Source: Adiantum capillus-veneris (taxonomy: Eukaryota; Streptophyta; Polypodiopsida; Polypodiales; Pteridaceae). From it: a stretch of DNA of 64,000 bases. The notes under the pieces were generated by a model. That model was not told where the DNA came from, made no database searches, and saw only the letters and a program-made list of their open reading frames with translations. This document shows positions 1-9,755 of the stretch, piece after piece. Made by a program: the position numbers and the translations under genes. The stretch covers positions 91,071,914 to 91,135,913 of the forward strand of contig CM043944.1 in the NCBI GenBank assembly GCA_014529385.2, in the 5' to 3' direction. Numbering within the stretch: position 1 is the first letter of the stretch; every line of letters begins with the position of its first letter.

Positions 1-1
1 C

Positions 2-112
2 ACGGATGGCACATATGGTCTCATGGATGATGACTTTGTTTATCTCGACGACGAGGATAGGGGTTTAGCCTTAGGGTTTCCCCCCAACCTCTACAATATC
101 CCATTCCCTTGA
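2..112 (+). CDS. C-terminal fragment of the element's last reading frame
   Basis: An open frame enters from the left edge and ends at TGA (110-112) after 36 codons. It is acidic and aromatic, reading through YLDDEDRGLALGFPPNLYN to IPFP. It sits where the element would end its coding part, followed by about 1.36 kb of non-coding DNA and then the polypurine tract. No function is recognised. It may be the end of the W-x-P-K accessory region, but the related copy at 29729 has diverged too far here to prove it. Confidence 0.4.
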   Translation, partial: TDGTYGLMDDDFVYLDDEDRGLALGFPPNLYNIPFP

Positions 113-1474
113 CTCTCTAGGGGGAGTGCAAATAATTAGGTTAGGGTTCCTTATGTTTTTTGTTGTGTTCAATAAGTGTTGGTACCTTTTTCCACTAATG
201 TGCTTCCTGGAGGTATTCTTTTTGTTTCCGAGTGTGTACAGGAGCGTGTTGCTATTGATAGGATTTGGACCTTCATGGAACCTTTCTCTCGTTCACACTT
301 CAGATCAAGCGCGACCATCGACACAAACAGGTGTTTTTTGTCCATTAGCATTTCCCCTATCTATTTTGCATCCATGTTTGTCTGCTTTAATTGTGATTGG
401 TAGCCTAATATTCACCGCATTTGCTTAGTATTAAACATTTAATTCAATGTAATTTTTTGTCATAATCACTTGTCTAGGTTTAAAAATCAAGCAGTCCGAC
501 TAAGCTAGTTTGACCAAGCTAGGTATTAGAAATCTTCTCTTAATACCATGGGGAATACCTTCATAATAAGCAATGGTTACTTAGGTTCTTAATCCGATTT
601 AGGCAGCATGTGAAATGTACTAGGGCTTTCTAGTGGGCTTGACCCTATTGACCTTTAGCTTAAGTATTATAGAGGGAGTTTACTAGTGTGATGAGCCTGG
701 GGAGGTGTATCAGAATTATATGACCCCCCAAAGCTACAAAATTAAAATGATGAAAAAAAAATAAAAAAATAAAAAAAAATCAAAGTGCCATAATGTAAAA
801 TTTTAAGCTGGAAGAGAAATCCCTGCTTAAATTGGTACTCCACTCACATGTATCGCCTATGGTACTAGAGCCCTAGAGGTTCCCAGTGTGGGCGCTTTTC
901 CTTGAAAAGCAAAAAACCCAAGGCATACAAAATAAGCACATACATCAAAATTGAATCACTGTAAAAAGACTTTGGGGGGTCAAAACAAAGGTTATCAGTA
1001 AGGCGATGATTTCATGAGAAATTCCTTTTATCGTAGCTTAACTACAAGGTCCTCTAGGTATAGCCTCTAGTCAGCCCTCGAACATGAAATACTTGGCTCT
1101 CGTGATTAAACAACTTAATTAACCAGAGAAAATTAAGAAGCTTACCCATGGTATTAATAGTCGATCTCTAGTGCCTTTCGACCGTTAAATTAGCGACCCC
1201 AGACTTGTTTAATTTTTACCTTTACATCTGTTTATGCATTTGATTATATTGCAATTTAATGTTTATTTGCTGACAAATTGTTTAAATTTCTGTTACCAAT
1301 CGATTTGTCTGCCTAAAAGTGCATATGCTTTTTAATCGCTTATGAGAATGCAATTACTGTGCCAATGTTGTTTGATTTTGCAGTGACTGAAGAGGGCTAA
1401 GGACATTCATCTCAAATGCTCTTCCACCTCGACGAACGAGCTTCAACTCAATAGCTTCCGAGGACGGAATCTAC
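113..1474 (+). other. Long 3' non-coding internal region of the LTR element
   Basis: About 1.36 kb without a credible gene. It is conserved at nucleotide level with the 28131-29360 region of the second copy, including several palindrome-like phrases such as the GGTATTA/TAATACC blocks near 520-550 and 1140-1160. Conservation without coding potential suggests a structural or cis-acting role in the RNA, but this is inference. Short frames here do not resemble proteins. Confidence 0.6.
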
Positions 1475-1490
1475 ATCACGAAGGGGGGCA
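1475..1490 (+). promoter_or_regulatory. Polypurine tract before the 3' LTR
   Basis: The purine-rich stretch around GAAGGGGGGCA lies immediately 5' of the LTR start TGTTAAC, the usual place for plus-strand priming in LTR retroelements. The equivalent in the 27526 copy reads GAAGGGGTTCA on the minus strand. Confidence 0.7.
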
Positions 1491-1708
1491 TGTTAACCCT
1501 CACGGCTCACGGACACCCTATTACCTACGATGGACGTTGTAACCTACGGCGGAAATTGTATTATTTATTTGGTAGAGTCAGGTACCGGGCTTGTCGTTCC
1601 AATAGGAAAAGGGTAAGAGTGATCGTTGATGAGAGGTGCACTCTAACTGGGACATTCAAGGGATGAGTTGGCTAAGCATGGACGCCCAAGTGTGAATGGG
1701 GCAAGCCC

Positions 1709-1718
1709 ATATAAAAGT
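1709..1718 (+). promoter_or_regulatory. TATA-like box in LTR
   Basis: CATATAAAAG occurs about 220 bases into the LTR. The same box is present at the homologous place in the 27526 LTR (minus strand, 27906-27915). In the 35798 LTR it is changed to CATTTAAAAG. Position and conservation fit a core promoter. Confidence 0.5.
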
Positions 1719-1799
1719 CATTCTAAACCTAAAATGTAGGATTCTCTCATTTGTGCAATAGAAGAGTGCTCTTGATCCATCTTCTTCTTCTTCACCTCC

Positions 1800-1814
1800 T
1801 TGTGTGTGTGTGTA

Positions 1815-1879
<65 letters not shown>
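1800..1879 (+). repeat. (TG)n(GA)n microsatellite inside the LTR
   Basis: A short TG run is followed by about 60 bases of pure GA. All three LTR copies of this family carry a CT/GA plus AC/GT microsatellite at this same place, with different lengths and composition. Confidence 0.95.
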
Positions 1880-1882
<3 letters not shown>

Positions 1883-2294
1883 CGATCGAGCATTACGACG
1901 GCATGGCGGCGGCGAAGCGGTTGAGCGCGGCGTAGCGGCATCTCCTTCTTCTTCGCGGCGAGGAATCCTCAACGGCAGGAGCATAGAGCGGTGAGTGACA
2001 CACCATTGCCCTCTTTTGAGCTTACTAGTTAAGCTAGTTGTGTGCTTGGAGCTGTCTGTGGCTCGCACACAGTGTTAGGCAAGTCCCTTGCTTCGACAGT
2101 GCGGCAAGGAGCGCACATGGACTAATGACTAGGATTTATCTTCTCTATCTCATAGTTGAGGATGAGTATGATTTCAAGAGAGAGGTAATGTCATAAAATA
2201 TAATATCTAAATTTACCAAACAATTTTCTCATATTAAATTGATCATTTAATATGCGAAGATAAAAGAGGAACAAGAGTTAGGATGTAGATATGT

Positions 2295-2489
2295 GCTTCT
2301 AGACCTATCTCAATAGGGGGCCAAAAGGAGAAATGGTTGCATCTCAATAGGGGTCCAAAAGGAGACGGTCTACCAAAGAGCAATGTGCAATAAATGCTTC
2401 TAGACTTATCTCAGTAGGGGACTAAGAGGAGAGATGGTTACATCTCAATATGGGTCCAGAAGGAGGTAGTCTATCAAAGAGCAACCTGT
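2295..2489 (+). repeat. Two-unit imperfect tandem repeat, about 100 bp period
   Basis: Two adjacent units (2295-2395 and 2396-2489) both begin GCTTCTAGAC and both contain ATCTCAATA...GGG and CAAAGAGCAA phrases. Within unit 1 a sub-phrase (ATCTCAATAGGGGTCCAAAAG) also recurs, so the unit itself grew from a shorter repeat of about 45 bp. Confidence 0.8.
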
Positions 2490-4555
2490 ATCTAATGGAG
2501 CTTAAAAGACCTTAGGATTAGCTTCATTAAAGACCTCCAAAGGTTAGTGTTAAAAGTCCTCAGACCTTAGGCAAGCTAGGGCTATGCTTGAGGTGGGAAC
2601 CCGGCCCAAGGTTGAGATGATTGTCATGCTTGGTGACTAAGGTTCTTGTCATGATAAATGAGTAAGGTGCTTGAGGTGCTTGCCGACTAAGGTTCCTGAG
2701 GTGCTTGTCATGCTTGATCTGGAAGGTGCTTAAGAAGCTTCCCATGCATGGGGGGTAAGGTGCTTGAGTAAAAAAGAGACCCTACAAAGGAGGGAGAAAG
2801 CCCCAAAGTTAGGTAAATCTTTTACTTAACCTCCCACTCACCCAAAGGGCACCCCCTTTCTCAAGGGGTACATGGACACATGTCAAGCTCTCCCTATGCT
2901 TAGCCACATGGTGTGCTTGAATCCTATTGGCTTCGCTAAGAGGGGTCCAATGAGATTTTAGTTCAATTCAACAAATATCTAGATATTTTCAAGTTCTCTC
3001 TCCCAAAGAGGTAAGGAGGACACTTGTCCTAATGCTACCCATGTTGCTTGAAATGCAATATGCATGTGATGGGTCCAATGAGCTTCAAGCTTGAGCTACA
3101 AGGAGGGGTCGACCAAAGCAAGCAAGGGGCATGCTTGGGGGTATACACACTCTCACACACTCATTTTTCACACATTCTCACTTGGTTGAAGTGAAAGAAC
3201 TCCATCTCCTTCTCCAAGCTTGTTGAGAAGTTGAGAGCCTACACCAACACTCTTGGCTATGGAATGCAAATCCAACCAAGAGCCATGCTTCAATGCTTAA
3301 GCTTGCCATCTTCTCCATCTTCATTACTATGCTGTTATGTATGCTAGCAAGAAGAGTGATGATAAGTGAGGAACTATTTATTTCTCCTATGAATGATTCT
3401 TCTTCCTCTTCCCTACCCTCATTCCCCGCTAGCTCTCTCCACCTTCGAAGTGTTTTGAGGCCTAGGGACTGAGACCAGGGATGGTTAATGCTTTTACAAA
3501 GTTTATGTTATGCTCGTGATTCATGAAGCTTTCCATCTTCATAACATAACCAAAGTTACAAGGAACACAAAGATTGTATTATACCAAGTCTCTCTTTATA
3601 GAAGAATCTATAATACAAAAGCCTATTGGAGGGGGGACCTGCCGGTCCTCAACTGTTTCAAGTTCTCTAATTCTCTCTCTCTCTTGCAAAAGTATTGTTC
3701 ATTAAGTATAATGAGTTATGTTGCTACCGGTAATTAAGTTCACCCTCTATGTTCTCAAAGTAGTCTCATAAAAATTCTCTCTAATTTTCTTAATTATGCT
3801 ATTCTCAAAGTTCATGGGCCAAATTGCATTACAAAGCATAATACATGACATCTACCAACCCTACCCCTGAAGCGCACACATAATCTTCCAACCATGGGGG
3901 GAGTATTTTTTTAAAAAGTGGAGATAATAAAAACTGGCTGAGGGTTTACCTCTTCCAGATCTTCCACCTCAGTGTCTACCTTCTCTTGTTCATGGGATTT
4001 TATTTCTTTTTTCTTGTCCTTCTTGCTCACAAATAGTGAGGAAGAGGAGCAAGGATCCTTACCTATATCCCTTTATCTATTGCATTATAAGGATGACAAA
4101 CCTAAACTGGGTTGACGCTTCTATAATGTTGTGAAGGCAAGACTACATATACAATATTGGGCATATAATATTGATGGCATCAAACAAGACATTTCCACCA
4201 AACAAACAAAAATGAAAACCAACAAGATGAGACATCTAAACCAGACAAATAGAAAAGGAAACCAACATTTGTCATTGATATGGAAATATTGTAATTTGCT
4301 ACAAGATGAGACAACCAACATTTTTCATTGATAGTAGAAACAAAATGATAGCCTACCACAATTGATACAATTCGCATAGGGAGAAGGCTTTAGCTTGGAA
4401 AAGGATGTACTATCCCTTATAGCACTTCTTCGCATAAATATTCCTTCTCAATCCTCCTCGAGAACTACAATACATATTTAGAAATAGGAAAAATAAGAAC
4501 ATTTCTCACACAAAGAATGATAGAAATTAAGAAAGCACTATCTACACACCTTTTT

Positions 4556-4723
4556 TTAATCTATTTGAAAAGCCAAAGTTATAGGTAAATCTGTCTTCTC
4601 ATTATGTAAGTCCTGCCTCACTTGGTGCAATGTGCGTTTGATTCTTATCTTCAATGTTAATAGGTGTTCATTGTTCATCCATACATCAATGTCCTGAATG
4701 AGGTTCTCATTAAAATCACCCAT
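4556..4723 (-). CDS. Small uncharacterised ORF, 55 aa
   Basis: An ATG-started frame on the minus strand encodes a hydrophilic, helix-prone peptide (beginning MGDFNENLIQDIDVWMNN) and ends at TAA just before an A-rich run. Composition looks protein-like (charged, few rare residues), but there is no recognisable family. It could be an exon or a decayed fragment. The GDFN start recalls non-LTR endonucleases, but no other endonuclease motif is present. Confidence 0.15.
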   Translation of the reverse strand: MGDFNENLIQDIDVWMNNEHLLTLKIRIKRTLHQVRQDLHNEKTDLPITLAFQID

Positions 4724-6249
4724 GTTTTAATCAAAAGGACCACGTCACCCCCCACATGATCCCACTGACAACAAAAATTGAAGTAATGAAGTTTTGGTCA
4801 TGGATCTTGTATTTATAGGCAATGGAGAAAATACACTTTGTAAAAAACCCCATTCACTATTTTTTGACCCCAATGTTTATCCACAAATTCTAATACATCT
4901 TCACTATCTGAGCACTTAGCCGACATCATTACTCTAGACACTTCCACATCTACCTTTGCAAAGAAATCCGCAAATACAATGATGGGCATAAAAATTAAAA
5001 CTCTACTCTACTTTCTTGCAATGTTGGCCTTTAAGCACTTTTGGATCTCTTAAATTATTTTATATCTATAACTTTTACTTGTTACTAAGCTTGGTAGTGG
5101 CCACTCTCCACTTCTAAAACTAGGCAGTGCAATCTTGGTGACAATGCCCTAATCCTTCATAGATTTTGGTGGGACATAAAAATGATCATAAAAAAATATT
5201 CCCTTTTTGTCAAAGAACCATGAGCTCTCTCTTTGTAAATCTCGTCACCAATGGATCCATGCTAGACATCCAAAATACCTGCGACACACTTGATCGGCTG
5301 CCATTCCTCTATGCTTGAGGGATAGAGGTAGGTAATGAATAGAATTCAACAACACAAACAAAAAATAAGCAAGAAGAGAACCACAAACAAACAAGAAGAG
5401 AACCACAAACAAGAAGATAAGTGTGTACAAATGAACCACTTACAATTAACTCTGTGTAGATAAAGATTTGAGCTTTTAGGTTGAAGGTGAAGCTCCTTGT
5501 GCATGTAAACATGCTGCATTAAAATCTCTTTCACTGTCTTCTTGGAAATATGGGTACCCATTGGTTGTACTTATCTAATGTGTCATAAGTGGTGATGGTT
5601 TCAATAGACTCCATTGATTAAGGAGAATAGGATGTAAACAAGATGAAGGTGAGGAGAGGACTATAGGAAGAGGAGGTGAGACAAAGAGAGGGGTGGAAAA
5701 AGGAGGGAAAATAAGGCCTTGAGAAGATTCAAAAATCTTTTAGGTTGGTGAAAGATACCTTCTTGAGGGAAAAGGACCATGTACTTGAAAGTTACCTCAC
5801 ATTTTGGCTCAAAGAAAAATTCATTTTAGAAAATCAAAAGAAATTTTTAAAAAGAAGATTCCATAATAGAAGCCCTCCCGTCGTTATCTTAGAGCACTCA
5901 CTCTCTCTAAATGTTAAACGAAAAAAAAGAGACCTCAAACTTCCCCTAATGTGTTTCACAATAAGTTGATGATGATAAGTAGCACTCACACAATTTCCTC
6001 CCCTCAAAAAACACAAAGGGTGAGGTACACAAATTGTCTCCATTGACACAAAGGGTGTAGACACACAATCCTCCCCTATAGGTATAAGGAACAAAAAACC
6101 TCCCCTACACACAAACAAGGGTTGGCCAGCACACTCCTCCCTACACAAAGTAGGTACGAGACACACCCGAGGGATTCACCATGGAAACCTTATCACACCA
6201 CATAAGTGCAAGCGAGGGGGTTTTTGTACAAGTTACTTAAGTGTATAAG

Positions 6250-7255
6250 TGTTAGAAGCTGGACACACCCCATGGCAACTAACTACTCGGAAGATTATTA
6301 TTTTTGTAATTATTCATTCATTGAGGAAACCTGATTTTTCATCGTGTAAATATTGGGACTTACAGAAGTTTCCAGATTGTATCCCAGTTTTGATAGTTAG
6401 ATTGAGTAGATGGTTGATTTTGGAACATTAGGGTTTGAGAATTGTAAGGTATATATACCACTTTTTGACCTTAATGAAACAACCTTTTGTCATTTTTAAA
6501 ACAAGTTTTGAAGTCTGAGAGTGAGCGTACTGTGTACGAGAGAGAGTGTGAGATTCATCTTGACGCTCGTGTGCTCCAGTGGTCGGAATCGAGTGCGGAG
6601 AAGTGCAGCGTGTTGCTTCCGACAAGAGCTACGCGTCGATACCTACATTGCGTGCGTGCGGTCCGGTTTTGCAAGCTCTTTCTACGAGCTTCATCTGGTG
6701 TTTGGGTGAGGATACGCTGTCCGATTTTGCATTGCAGCATATCCACGCGTTCACATTGAGTAGAACTACACATTAGACACTTTAGATTTTGAAAACGAAG
6801 ACCTGCAGATTTCGGCCAGACATCCTACGTGATTTTGCACCGGGTGTTTTGGGTTGGGATTTTGGTTCATAGACCTTAGGGAGAGCGTTCTATTGGTGTT
6901 AGTAGGGTCTCCTTCAAGTTCTATGGTGTTTCGAGATTGTTTGATGGGTGTTCGGCTCTAGAAAGTGTTGTAGAAAGTTTCCTCTTATGCACTCCTGAAG
7001 GCTGTGACTTAGACAATTGGTAGAGACCTCTGTAGGAATTAGTTAGGAGTTGGTCGAGTGTAAGTTGACACCTTATGCTTGGTTCCACGCGCCTGCGGGT
7101 TGAGCTTCGTCCTTAGCTGACATTATATGTTAGGTGAGTTCTCGCTGTGCTGACACCTTATGCTTGCTTCCACGCGCCTGCGGGTCGAGCTTCGTCCTTA
7201 CCTAACATTATATGTTAGGTGAGTTCTCGCTGTGCTGACGTCCATCGCGGCGTAT
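6250..7255 (+). repeat. 5' LTR, about 1,006 bp, 3' end truncated
   Basis: Starts TGTTAGAAGCTGG after ATAAG. It aligns with the 3' LTR throughout, but stops at GGCGTAT, whereas the 3' LTR continues with CCGTCCAACA. The last 10 bases and the primer-binding site are missing, and coding sequence from the gag/protease border follows directly. It also carries an 85-bp tandem duplication absent from the 3' LTR. An AGACATCCTACG half-site (6818-6829) matches the internal palindromes. Confidence 0.88.
7066..7235 (+). repeat. 85-bp tandem duplication inside the 5' LTR
   Basis: Two adjacent units (7066-7150 and 7151-7235) both begin TGACACCTTATGCTTG and end CTCGCTGTGC. The 3' LTR has one unit. Subtracting one unit and adding the missing 10 bases gives 931 bp, against 932 bp for the 3' LTR. 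Confidence 0.93.
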
Positions 7256-7414
7256 GAAGCTAAGTCGGAAGTGAGAGCAATCCCATATCAAAAACTTTCT
7301 TCTAACAAAGTGATTGATTCGCAAGGATTGATTGAGTTGTTGTCCACCCCTGTGGCATGCACAATCACATTAGCAGAACTCCTAGGTTACGGCCAAACAT
7401 GTGGACCACAATAG
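7256..7414 (+). pseudogene. Remnant of the gag C-terminus next to protease
   Basis: Immediately after the truncated LTR the frame reads a stretch including SQGLIELLSTPVACTITLAE, then breaks at a stop (7412-7414). Similar SP-V-x-T-I-x-x-L phrases lie just upstream of protease in plant gypsy elements, and the gag-protease element has a comparable stretch at 31247-31555. Everything N-terminal to it, including any gag core and zinc knuckle, is missing. The abrupt LTR-coding junction is best explained by a deletion. Confidence 0.6.
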
Positions 7415-8259
7415 GTAAATGCCTAGAAAAATTTGGAGTGAAAGACTCCACCTTGAAGCTACAGGAAGGGATCAGAGAGTTGGACAGGCCTCAACTAAAC
7501 ACTAGGCCAGTACCATTGAACAAGGTTGGAGAGTATTGCGAGGGAGAAGATGGAAACACCACGCTACCAGTAGAATTCCAAGGAGTAGTTTCCAAAGCTA
7601 TTCTTGAAAGTGGAGCGGGAGTTGCTATCGCCACCAAGGAAATCTGGAAAAAATGGGGAAAACCAGCTTTGAGGGCTACCAGAATGAAACTGCAATTGGC
7701 AGATGGGTTTATGGAGAAGCCTCTAGGACTTTTAGAAAAAGTGATTGTCACTTCGTGGGGAATCGAGTATGAGCATACATTTGCAATAGTTAATTTCGAA
7801 AAAAAGAACAATTATGAGATCATCTTGGGACGACCATTCATGCGACAATTGAAGATGATCCAAGATTGGGGTTACGACCATATATACCTCAGACATGGCG
7901 AGACAACAACTAAAATACACCTGAAAGACCATAGTTACAAAGATGTGAACCAAACACCTGTGGAAGAGTTTGATTCAACTATAGTAGCAAGATCAGAACT
8001 CCCGGCATGGTTAGGGCAACAAAAAGAGCTATGGATGTGCGGAGCTTCACATTGTGGAAGCCTAAGAAGAGAGGAATGCATCTTAGAAAGAGCTATAGAA
8101 GACAAGGAGTATATCCCGGAACCTTTCCTTGAAGATGCCTGGGAACCTCTAGAATGGGAACACATACTAGAAACATTGGATGTCTGTACCATTACAGATA
8201 GTCCAACAAAAAAATTTGCGATAAGGATGGCTATGGTGTGCTACCCTATTACATGGTAA
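7357..8259 (+). CDS. Retropepsin-like aspartic protease domain of the gypsy polyprotein
   Basis: The 300-codon frame contains a retropepsin-like domain. The active-site loop reads ILESGAGVAIATK near residues 83-95, and the conserved C-terminal phrase is IILGRPFMRQLKMIQDWGY. This protease would cut the polyprotein during particle maturation. The usual catalytic Asp is Glu here (GAA, 7606-7608), which should disable it. The domain resembles the protease at 30755-31198, including the preceding K-x-G-x-Y-x-E-G and the following G-x-L-E blocks. The first ~20 codons overlap the gag remnant in another frame, so the upstream start is not real. It ends at a frameshift into the acidic linker. Confidence 0.75.
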   Translation: MHNHISRTPRLRPNMWTTIGKCLEKFGVKDSTLKLQEGIRELDRPQLNTRPVPLNKVGEYCEGEDGNTTLPVEFQGVVSKAILESGAGVAIATKEIWKKWGKPALRATRMKLQLADGFMEKPLGLLEKVIVTSWGIEYEHTFAIVNFEKKNNYEIILGRPFMRQLKMIQDWGYDHIYLRHGETTTKIHLKDHSYKDVNQTPVEEFDSTIVARSELPAWLGQQKELWMCGASHCGSLRREECILERAIEDKEYIPEPFLEDAWEPLEWEHILETLDVCTITDSPTKKFAIRMAMVCYPITW

Positions 8260-8465
8260 GCATTATACCAGGAGAAGAAGAGACGGTAGAGCCACCAGAA
8301 CAAGAAGAGTTTTACAACTCCTCTGAACATCTGGAAGTAGAGGATGATGTAGATAATGAGTATTCAGACACCTCAAGTGAGCGTGGAAGGAAAACCGAGA
8401 ATATCAAGTTTTATGATTTTGCTAATCAACACCCTAGACGCCAGGAACGCTGTAGGAGGAAATGA
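8238..8465 (+). CDS. Acidic linker between protease and RT
   Basis: A 75-codon frame, rich in Glu and Asp (for example VEPPEQEEFYNSSEHLEVED) and ending in a basic stretch, overlaps the end of the protease frame by a shift. It has no known domain and is probably the inter-domain spacer of the polyprotein, separated by a frameshift. It ends at TGA and is followed 27 bases later by the RT frame. Confidence 0.4.
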   Translation: MLPYYMVSIIPGEEETVEPPEQEEFYNSSEHLEVEDDVDNEYSDTSSERGRKTENIKFYDFANQHPRRQERCRRK

Positions 8466-8492
8466 GCAGGAAACAAAGCGAGAGAGAACCTG

Positions 8493-9755
8493 ATGTCCAG
8501 GATAAAAGGTAAAACTCACTATTTAATGCTTGTAAAAGCAGAGGATTGTGTGAAAGATCAAATATCAAAAAGATTCTCAAAAGACCGTAAGGAACGAACG
8601 CGAGAGGAAATAAAACAAGTACGAAAAGCTAAAACAGAAACAAAATTACAAAATCCTCAAAAAATAAAAAAAAGAAACAACAAAAGACCAAGAGTGGACC
8701 AAACTGGAGCTAAACAGAAATACCAAGAATTGAAACGGTCTTTAAGAGAGATATGGACTACTGAAGAAGATAGTGATGGTAAAGGGGAGTCAGAAAAGGG
8801 GAAAATGAATGTACCCTCACACTATCTGAAATTTACTATCCAGGACAGGAAAATCATCATGACACCACCAGTCAAGGAAAGAACCAACCAAGAATCTTAC
8901 GATGGGCCAGAAAATGCAAAAAGGATAGACCTTGCAGAACCAGGTGAAAAGCCTCAGCCGGTCTATATAGCCAATGATTTAGAGCCTGAAGAAGAGGAAC
9001 GGCTAACACAACTTCTCAAGAAGTATAAAGATGTGTTTGCATGGTCGTATAAAGACCTCAAAGGAGTTGATCCATTGATATTCCAACATACAATTCCTTT
9101 GAAATTGGATGCAAAACCTAGCAAACTTCCTTATACATATAATGACACATTTGCTAAACGAATCAAAGAAGAGATTGATAAGGTGATGGAAGCTGAATTC
9201 ATCTATGAAATCGAACGTACAGATCGGGTGTCACCCATTGTGGTAGTTCCCAAAAAGAATGAAAAAATGCGAGTGTGTGTAAACCTCAAAAAGGTAAATG
9301 CAGCCACCATAAGGGATAATTATCCCTTGCCAATCACAGAACATGTACTTGAGCGAGTGGCCGGGAAACGGGCTTATTCCTTTCTGGATGGGTTTTCAGC
9401 ATACAACCAACTGGCAATAGCAAGGGAGGATCAACACAAAACAGCTTTTGCCACAGAATGGGGGATTTATACATATCAAGTTATGCAATTTGGCTTAACT
9501 AATGCCCCAGCCACTTTCCAAAGGTTAATGACTCACGCATTCAAGGAATACCTAAGAATATTCTTAGAAATTTACATGGATGATCTTTGTGTACACTCTC
9601 TTCTACGAGAGGAACATATTGACCATTTGCAAAAGGTCTTTGAAAAATGCAGGACATATCGAATCTGTCTTAACCCGGAAAAGTGTATCTTCATGGTTAA
9701 GCAAGGCCGCATCTTAGGACACATTGTCTCAAGAAATGGCATACAACTAACCTAG
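8493..9755 (+). CDS. Reverse transcriptase domain of the gypsy polyprotein
   Basis: The first ~130 codons are lysine-rich. The palm begins near FAWSYKDLKGVDP and continues with VSPIVVVPKKNEKMRVCVN, YSFLDGFSAYNQ, FGLTNAPATFQRLM and the catalytic FLEIYMDDLCVHS, then ILGHIVS. These are the ordered RT motifs of Ty3/gypsy, with YMDD at the active site. The enzyme copies element RNA into DNA in the virus-like particle. The frame ends at TAG (9753-9755) through a one-base shift; homologous sequence continues at once in frame 2. The palm motifs look intact, so RT is one of the better kept domains. Confidence 0.9.
   Translation: MSRIKGKTHYLMLVKAEDCVKDQISKRFSKDRKERTREEIKQVRKAKTETKLQNPQKIKKRNNKRPRVDQTGAKQKYQELKRSLREIWTTEEDSDGKGESEKGKMNVPSHYLKFTIQDRKIIMTPPVKERTNQESYDGPENAKRIDLAEPGEKPQPVYIANDLEPEEEERLTQLLKKYKDVFAWSYKDLKGVDPLIFQHTIPLKLDAKPSKLPYTYNDTFAKRIKEEIDKVMEAEFIYEIERTDRVSPIVVVPKKNEKMRVCVNLKKVNAATIRDNYPLPITEHVLERVAGKRAYSFLDGFSAYNQLAIAREDQHKTAFATEWGIYTYQVMQFGLTNAPATFQRLMTHAFKEYLRIFLEIYMDDLCVHSLLREEHIDHLQKVFEKCRTYRICLNPEKCIFMVKQGRILGHIVSRNGIQLT

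Larger units (their letters stand above)
1..2117 (+). mobile_element. 3' end of a non-autonomous LTR retrotransposon, 5' part off-window
   Basis: The stretch 1-1490 matches, in reverse complement, the 3' internal region of the element at 27526-36377 (about 28115-29360). Shared blocks include the phrases around 481-530 and 840-900. A polypurine tract precedes an LTR at 1491-2117 that starts TGTTAACCCTC and ends GCGCACA, like the other two copies. This is therefore a + strand member of the same family, cut by the window edge. The gag and protease, if present, would lie upstream of base 1. The 5-base target duplication cannot be tested here because the left end is missing. Confidence 0.85.
1491..2117 (+). 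repeat. 3' LTR, 627 bp
   Basis: Starts TGTTAACCCTC and ends GCGCACA, giving TG...CA termini. It is homologous to the LTRs at 27526-28114 and 35798-36377 (both on the other strand). Compared with them it has an extra stretch near 1541-1558 that repeats part of the preceding phrase, and a diverged last 40 bases. A TATA-like CATATAAAAG lies at 1709-1718, and a compound TG/GA microsatellite occupies the transcribed part. Confidence 0.88.
2118..6244. other. Intergenic DNA with no recognisable gene
   Basis: About 4.1 kb between two elements. Apart from a two-unit tandem repeat (2295-2489), degenerate repeats of GACTAAGGTTC/GTGCTTG phrases (2590-2770), a perfect 10-bp hairpin at 2230-2254 (arms CATATTAAAT/ATTTAATATG, 5-nt loop) and decayed CACAAAGGGT phrases (5990-6180), nothing is recognised. 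Reading frames are short and do not look like known proteins. Confidence 0.6.

Noticed and set aside
1718-2068. Ser-Leu or Arg-Glu repeat proteins in LTRs (also near 27643, 36054 and 57000)
   Set aside because: Translations of CT/GA microsatellites inside LTRs.
4556-4723. LINE endonuclease start (GDFN)
   Set aside because: Only four residues fit; no other endonuclease or RT motif is found nearby.
5834-6166. 110-codon minus-strand Cys/Pro-rich frame
   Set aside because: It reads through short diverged CACAAAGGGT/CTCCCCT repeats; no conserved pattern.
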